A stretch of DNA of 42,937 nucleotides from Halarchaeum acidiphilum MH1-52-1 (GTDB lineage Archaea > Halobacteriota > Halobacteria > Halobacteriales > Halobacteriaceae), in assembly GCF_000474235.1 (NCBI RefSeq), contig NZ_BATA01000014.1:1-42937 (forward strand). The letters run 5' to 3'. Below are positions 40,709-42,937 of this stretch, in pieces. A model generated the notes under the pieces. The model saw only the letters and a program-made list of their open reading frames with translations, was not told where the DNA came from and did no database searches. The stretch's first letter is position 1, and the number at the start of each line of letters is the position of its first letter. A program made the position numbers and the translations under genes.

Positions 40709-41311
40709 ATGGGCGAGGACACGGGGACCGAGCGCTCGGAGACGCAGACAGCCATCATGGAGGCGACGTACCGCGCGCTGTGCGAGCACGGCTACGCGGA
40801 CCTGACGATGCAGGCCATCGCGGACGAGTTCGAGAAATCGAAGTCACTCATCCACTACCACTACGACACGAAGGAGGAACTGCTCGTGGCGTTCCTCGAC
40901 TACCTCATCGACGGCTTCCTCGCGAAGGTCGAGGACACGGACGACGAGGATCCCCGCGAGCGACTCGACACGCTCGTCGACACCCTGCTCGCCGGCCCGG
41001 AGAAGTCCGAGGACTTCCAAGTGGCGATGCTCGAACTCCGCTCGCAGGCGCCGTACGTGGAGGCGTATCGGGAGGCCTTCTCGGCCAACGACGCGCATCT
41101 CCGATCACTGCTCGCCGACACCGTTCGGGACGGCATCGAGGCGGGTGAGTTCCGCGACGTCGACCCGGATCGCGTCGCCGAAACGCTCCTCGTGCTGGTC
41201 GACGGCGCGCGCAGTCGGAGCGTGCTCTTCGGGGACAGCGACACGGTCGAGCACACCCGCCAGACCATCGACGGCTACGTCCGCTCCCACCTGCTCCCGG
41301 ACGACACGTAG
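40709..41311 (+). CDS. TetR/AcrR family transcriptional regulator
   Basis: A 200-aa one-domain-pair repressor. The N-terminal HTH spans about residues 12-57: TQTAIMEATYRALCEHGYAD, LTMQAIADEFEKSKSLIHYHYDTKEELL, with the typical YHYDTK ending. The C-terminal ligand and dimer domain is helical and acidic (ERLDTLVDTLLAGPE, VAMLELRSQAPYVEAYR). The effector is unknown. A palindrome directly before the ATG indicates autoregulation. The upstream SDR gene may be a target or co-regulated partner. Confidence 0.88.
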   Translation: MGEDTGTERSETQTAIMEATYRALCEHGYADLTMQAIADEFEKSKSLIHYHYDTKEELLVAFLDYLIDGFLAKVEDTDDEDPRERLDTLVDTLLAGPEKSEDFQVAMLELRSQAPYVEAYREAFSANDAHLRSLLADTVRDGIEAGEFRDVDPDRVAETLLVLVDGARSRSVLFGDSDTVEHTRQTIDGYVRSHLLPDDT

Positions 41312-41353
41312 AGGGAGGGAAACGCGTTTAGGCGAGAGCGCGCTTTCGCACGT

Positions 41354-41992
41354 ATGGACCGCGACGTCGCGCTGAATCACGTCGGGGACGTCCTCGACGC
41401 CGTGAGCGACGATCGACTCCCCGTTCCAGTCACCGAGTGCTGGGTGTACGGCGAGGTCGCGCTCGGGAAGGACCCCCTCACGCGCCTCGACGTCTACGTC
41501 ACGAAGGACCTCCTGCTCGGCGGCGAGCCCGCGCCGGATCTCGACGCCGAGTACGGCGTGGAGGGGATCGGCCGGACCGTCGATGCGGCGTGGGCCCGCG
41601 CGCACCCCGAGTGGGTGCGCACCGACGACAGCGGGTACGTCGCACCGGAGAAGTGCCTCGCCGCACAGCTCCTCCCCGAGGACGAACCCGTTCATCTTGA
41701 GGTGTGCAACACGGGCTTCGAGCGCAACGTCACCCAGCGCGCGGACGGCGCGCGAGCGCGCGAGCGCTACGAGCAGGTCATCGACCCGCGCGGCGTCTGC
41801 CTCTACGCCGAGGGGCGCCGCGACGACGGCGCACTGGAGAAGCTCCGCGAGAGCGCACTCGCCTTCCCGACGCTGCCGGAGGCGTTGACGATGCTCGGCT
41901 TCGACGAGAGCGAGGCCGCAGACGCCGCCGCGGCGATGCGCGCCCACGAGGCCGAGCAGGAGGGCGCGACGGTGCGCGGCGACGTCGTCTAG
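41354..41992 (+). CDS. Haloarchaeal protein of unknown function (DUF7095-type)
   Basis: A 212-aa soluble acidic protein, conserved in haloarchaea as far as I recall (DUF7095), function unknown. The N-terminal half is alpha/beta (ECWVYGEVALGKDPLTRLDVYVTKDLLLGG). Two cysteines lie in the middle (EKCLAAQLLPEDEPVHLEVCNTGFERN), then a helical C-terminus with FPTLPEALTMLGFDESEAADAAAAMRAHEAEQ, a UBA-like helix pattern. TATA-like cgtttaggc about 25 bases before the ATG supports the start. Its stop shares CTAG with the convergent methyltransferase stop. Confidence 0.65.
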   Translation: MDRDVALNHVGDVLDAVSDDRLPVPVTECWVYGEVALGKDPLTRLDVYVTKDLLLGGEPAPDLDAEYGVEGIGRTVDAAWARAHPEWVRTDDSGYVAPEKCLAAQLLPEDEPVHLEVCNTGFERNVTQRADGARARERYEQVIDPRGVCLYAEGRRDDGALEKLRESALAFPTLPEALTMLGFDESEAADAAAAMRAHEAEQEGATVRGDVV

Positions 41993-42855
41993 TCGCGTTT
42001 TTCGCCCGCAGCGTCCGACTCGCTGGCCGCGTCCGACTCGCCCGATTCGCCTGACTCACCCACCGCATCGACCTGTCCAGCGACGACGTAGAAGGGGACG
42101 ACGGCGCGGCGCTCGTACGTCCCCGCGGCCATCGCCTCGACGACGTCGCGACCCATCGCTCGCCACTCGTTTTTGAGTTCGTCCACGGCCTCGGGGGAGA
42201 GACCGCCGCGCCGGAGCGTCGGCGCCTGCTCCGCGATACGCGTGCCCGCGGCCTTCGCCTTCGCGGCTTCGAGGGCCGCCTCGTCGTACGGCGGTTCGAC
42301 GACGCGCTCGTGCTCGTAGCGGCGGCTCTCGACGTCCGCGAGACCGATCTCGCGGAAGAGCGCGGCCGCGCTCGATCCGAGCGTGACGTCCGTTTCGACG
42401 CCCGCGATGTACGTGTCGCGTGCGCGTTTCGCCAGCGGGGACTCCGCCTCGACGCTCGACTCGACCGTCACCGCGGCGTTATCGGGTTCGACGCAGGCGA
42501 CGCGATCGGACGAGACGCGCGCGAACTCCTCGATCGCGACGCGCGGGTCGGGGAGGTTGATCAGGAGCGCCTGACAGACCACGAGGTCGAAGGCGTCGTC
42601 GCAAAAGGGCAGACGCGTCGCGTCGCCGAGCGCGCGGTAGTCGGCGTCGGCCTCGTCGAGGAGTGCGCGATCGGCGTCGAGGGCCACGACCTCGCCGTCC
42701 GTCTCCTCGCGGAGGACGCGCGTCAGCTCGCCCGTACCACAGCCCACGTCGAGGATCCGCGTCCGCGAATCGAGGGCGAGGGGCGCGAGCGCCGATCGAT
42801 CGGCCCACATCCCGCGACGAGTGTCCGTCAGGTAGTCGGACGAGAAACGTCTCAC
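41989..42855 (-). CDS. Class I SAM-dependent methyltransferase
   Basis: A 288-aa methyltransferase. Motif I ILDVGCGTGELTRVLRE is at about residues 34-50, the acidic end of strand 2 is VVALDAD, motif II/III ATRLPFCDDAFDLVVCQALLINLPDP follows, and CVEPDN is strand 5. The substrate domain (residues about 130-265) does not point to a known target. The C-terminus is a low-complexity Ser/Glu/Asp tail with GES repeats (GESGESGESDAASESDAAGE). The ATG at 42855 starts RRFSSDYLTDTRRGMW. The final 82 bases of the window show no further gene. Confidence 0.85.
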   Translation of the reverse strand: MRRFSSDYLTDTRRGMWADRSALAPLALDSRTRILDVGCGTGELTRVLREETDGEVVALDADRALLDEADADYRALGDATRLPFCDDAFDLVVCQALLINLPDPRVAIEEFARVSSDRVACVEPDNAAVTVESSVEAESPLAKRARDTYIAGVETDVTLGSSAAALFREIGLADVESRRYEHERVVEPPYDEAALEAAKAKAAGTRIAEQAPTLRRGGLSPEAVDELKNEWRAMGRDVVEAMAAGTYERRAVVPFYVVAGQVDAVGESGESGESDAASESDAAGEKRD

Positions 42856-42937
42856 TGCGCGGACGTACGACCGGGAGGGGGGAAACGCTTACCGCTCGGG
42901 CGTCGCGCTTCGTCTATTCGACGTCACGCGGCTCACG

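Overview
The window is chromosomal DNA from a haloarchaeon (class Halobacteria). It is very GC-rich and nearly every protein is strongly acidic. Many genes have a TATA-like box about 25-30 bases before the start codon and little or no leader. Several genes are archaeal or haloarchaeal hallmarks: pantoate kinase/phosphopantothenate synthetase, rpl37ae-rpoP-pcc1-prefoldin beta, DUF2070, the split GMP synthase, cdrL-cdrS-ftsZ2, and the haloarchaeal RNA polymerase epsilon protein. I cannot name the genus.

Layout. 0.1-1.8 kb: archaeal coenzyme A synthesis pair. 1.8-4.2 kb: an unknown haloarchaeal protein behind a DtxR-box-like inverted repeat, a ThiN-domain regulator and dCTP deaminase. 4.3-8.5 kb: informational genes (pth2, truD, DUF2103, L37Ae, RpoP, Pcc1, prefoldin beta, DUF3194). 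9.0-12.5 kb: DUF2070 membrane protein, a frameshifted GMP synthase glutaminase subunit, an HNH-like zinc protein and a divergent DUF192 protein. 12.6-14.9 kb: citramalate synthase with a possible leader ORF, a hairpin-rich spacer, an unknown gene and tRNA-Ser(CGA). 15.0-21.1 kb: a complete Mrp/Mnh Na+/H+ antiporter operon (A to G, minus strand), with mnhD broken and an extra mini-ORF between mnhB and mnhC. 21.2-22.6 kb: an unknown protein, a candidate small RNA and RNA polymerase epsilon. 22.8-26.9 kb: a frameshifted Na+/solute symporter, an AbrB-PhoU regulator and a ureohydrolase. 27.1-33.9 kb: a pilus-type secretion operon (ATPase, membrane platform, five pilin-like proteins). 34.0-35.8 kb: a minus-strand MinD-like ATPase with two unknown partners. 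35.8-36.5 kb: a gene-free stretch with tRNA-Tyr and two partial copies of its 3' end. 36.5-38.6 kb: the cdrL-cdrS-ftsZ2 cell division locus, rich in GTAAGAC/GTCTTAC motifs. 38.7-42.9 kb: ncsA, a frameshifted SDR with a TetR regulator, an unknown protein and a methyltransferase.

Three things stand out. First, four conserved genes (guaAA, mnhD, the symporter, an SDR) are frameshifted and two more probably are. All but mnhD fit the loss of a single base, so either the assembly has systematic small deletions or this locus is decaying. Second, short in-frame tandem repeats have made or extended coding sequence: the 38-codon ORF between mnhB and mnhC, coupled by ATGA and GTGA overlaps, and the AREVHW repeat ahead of a prepilin-like site. 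Third, there are several good candidate operators and one candidate small RNA. I see no CRISPR array, no complete IS element and no integrase. The pilus operon with its MinD-like neighbour is the most system-like locus, but it resembles known haloarchaeal pil clusters.
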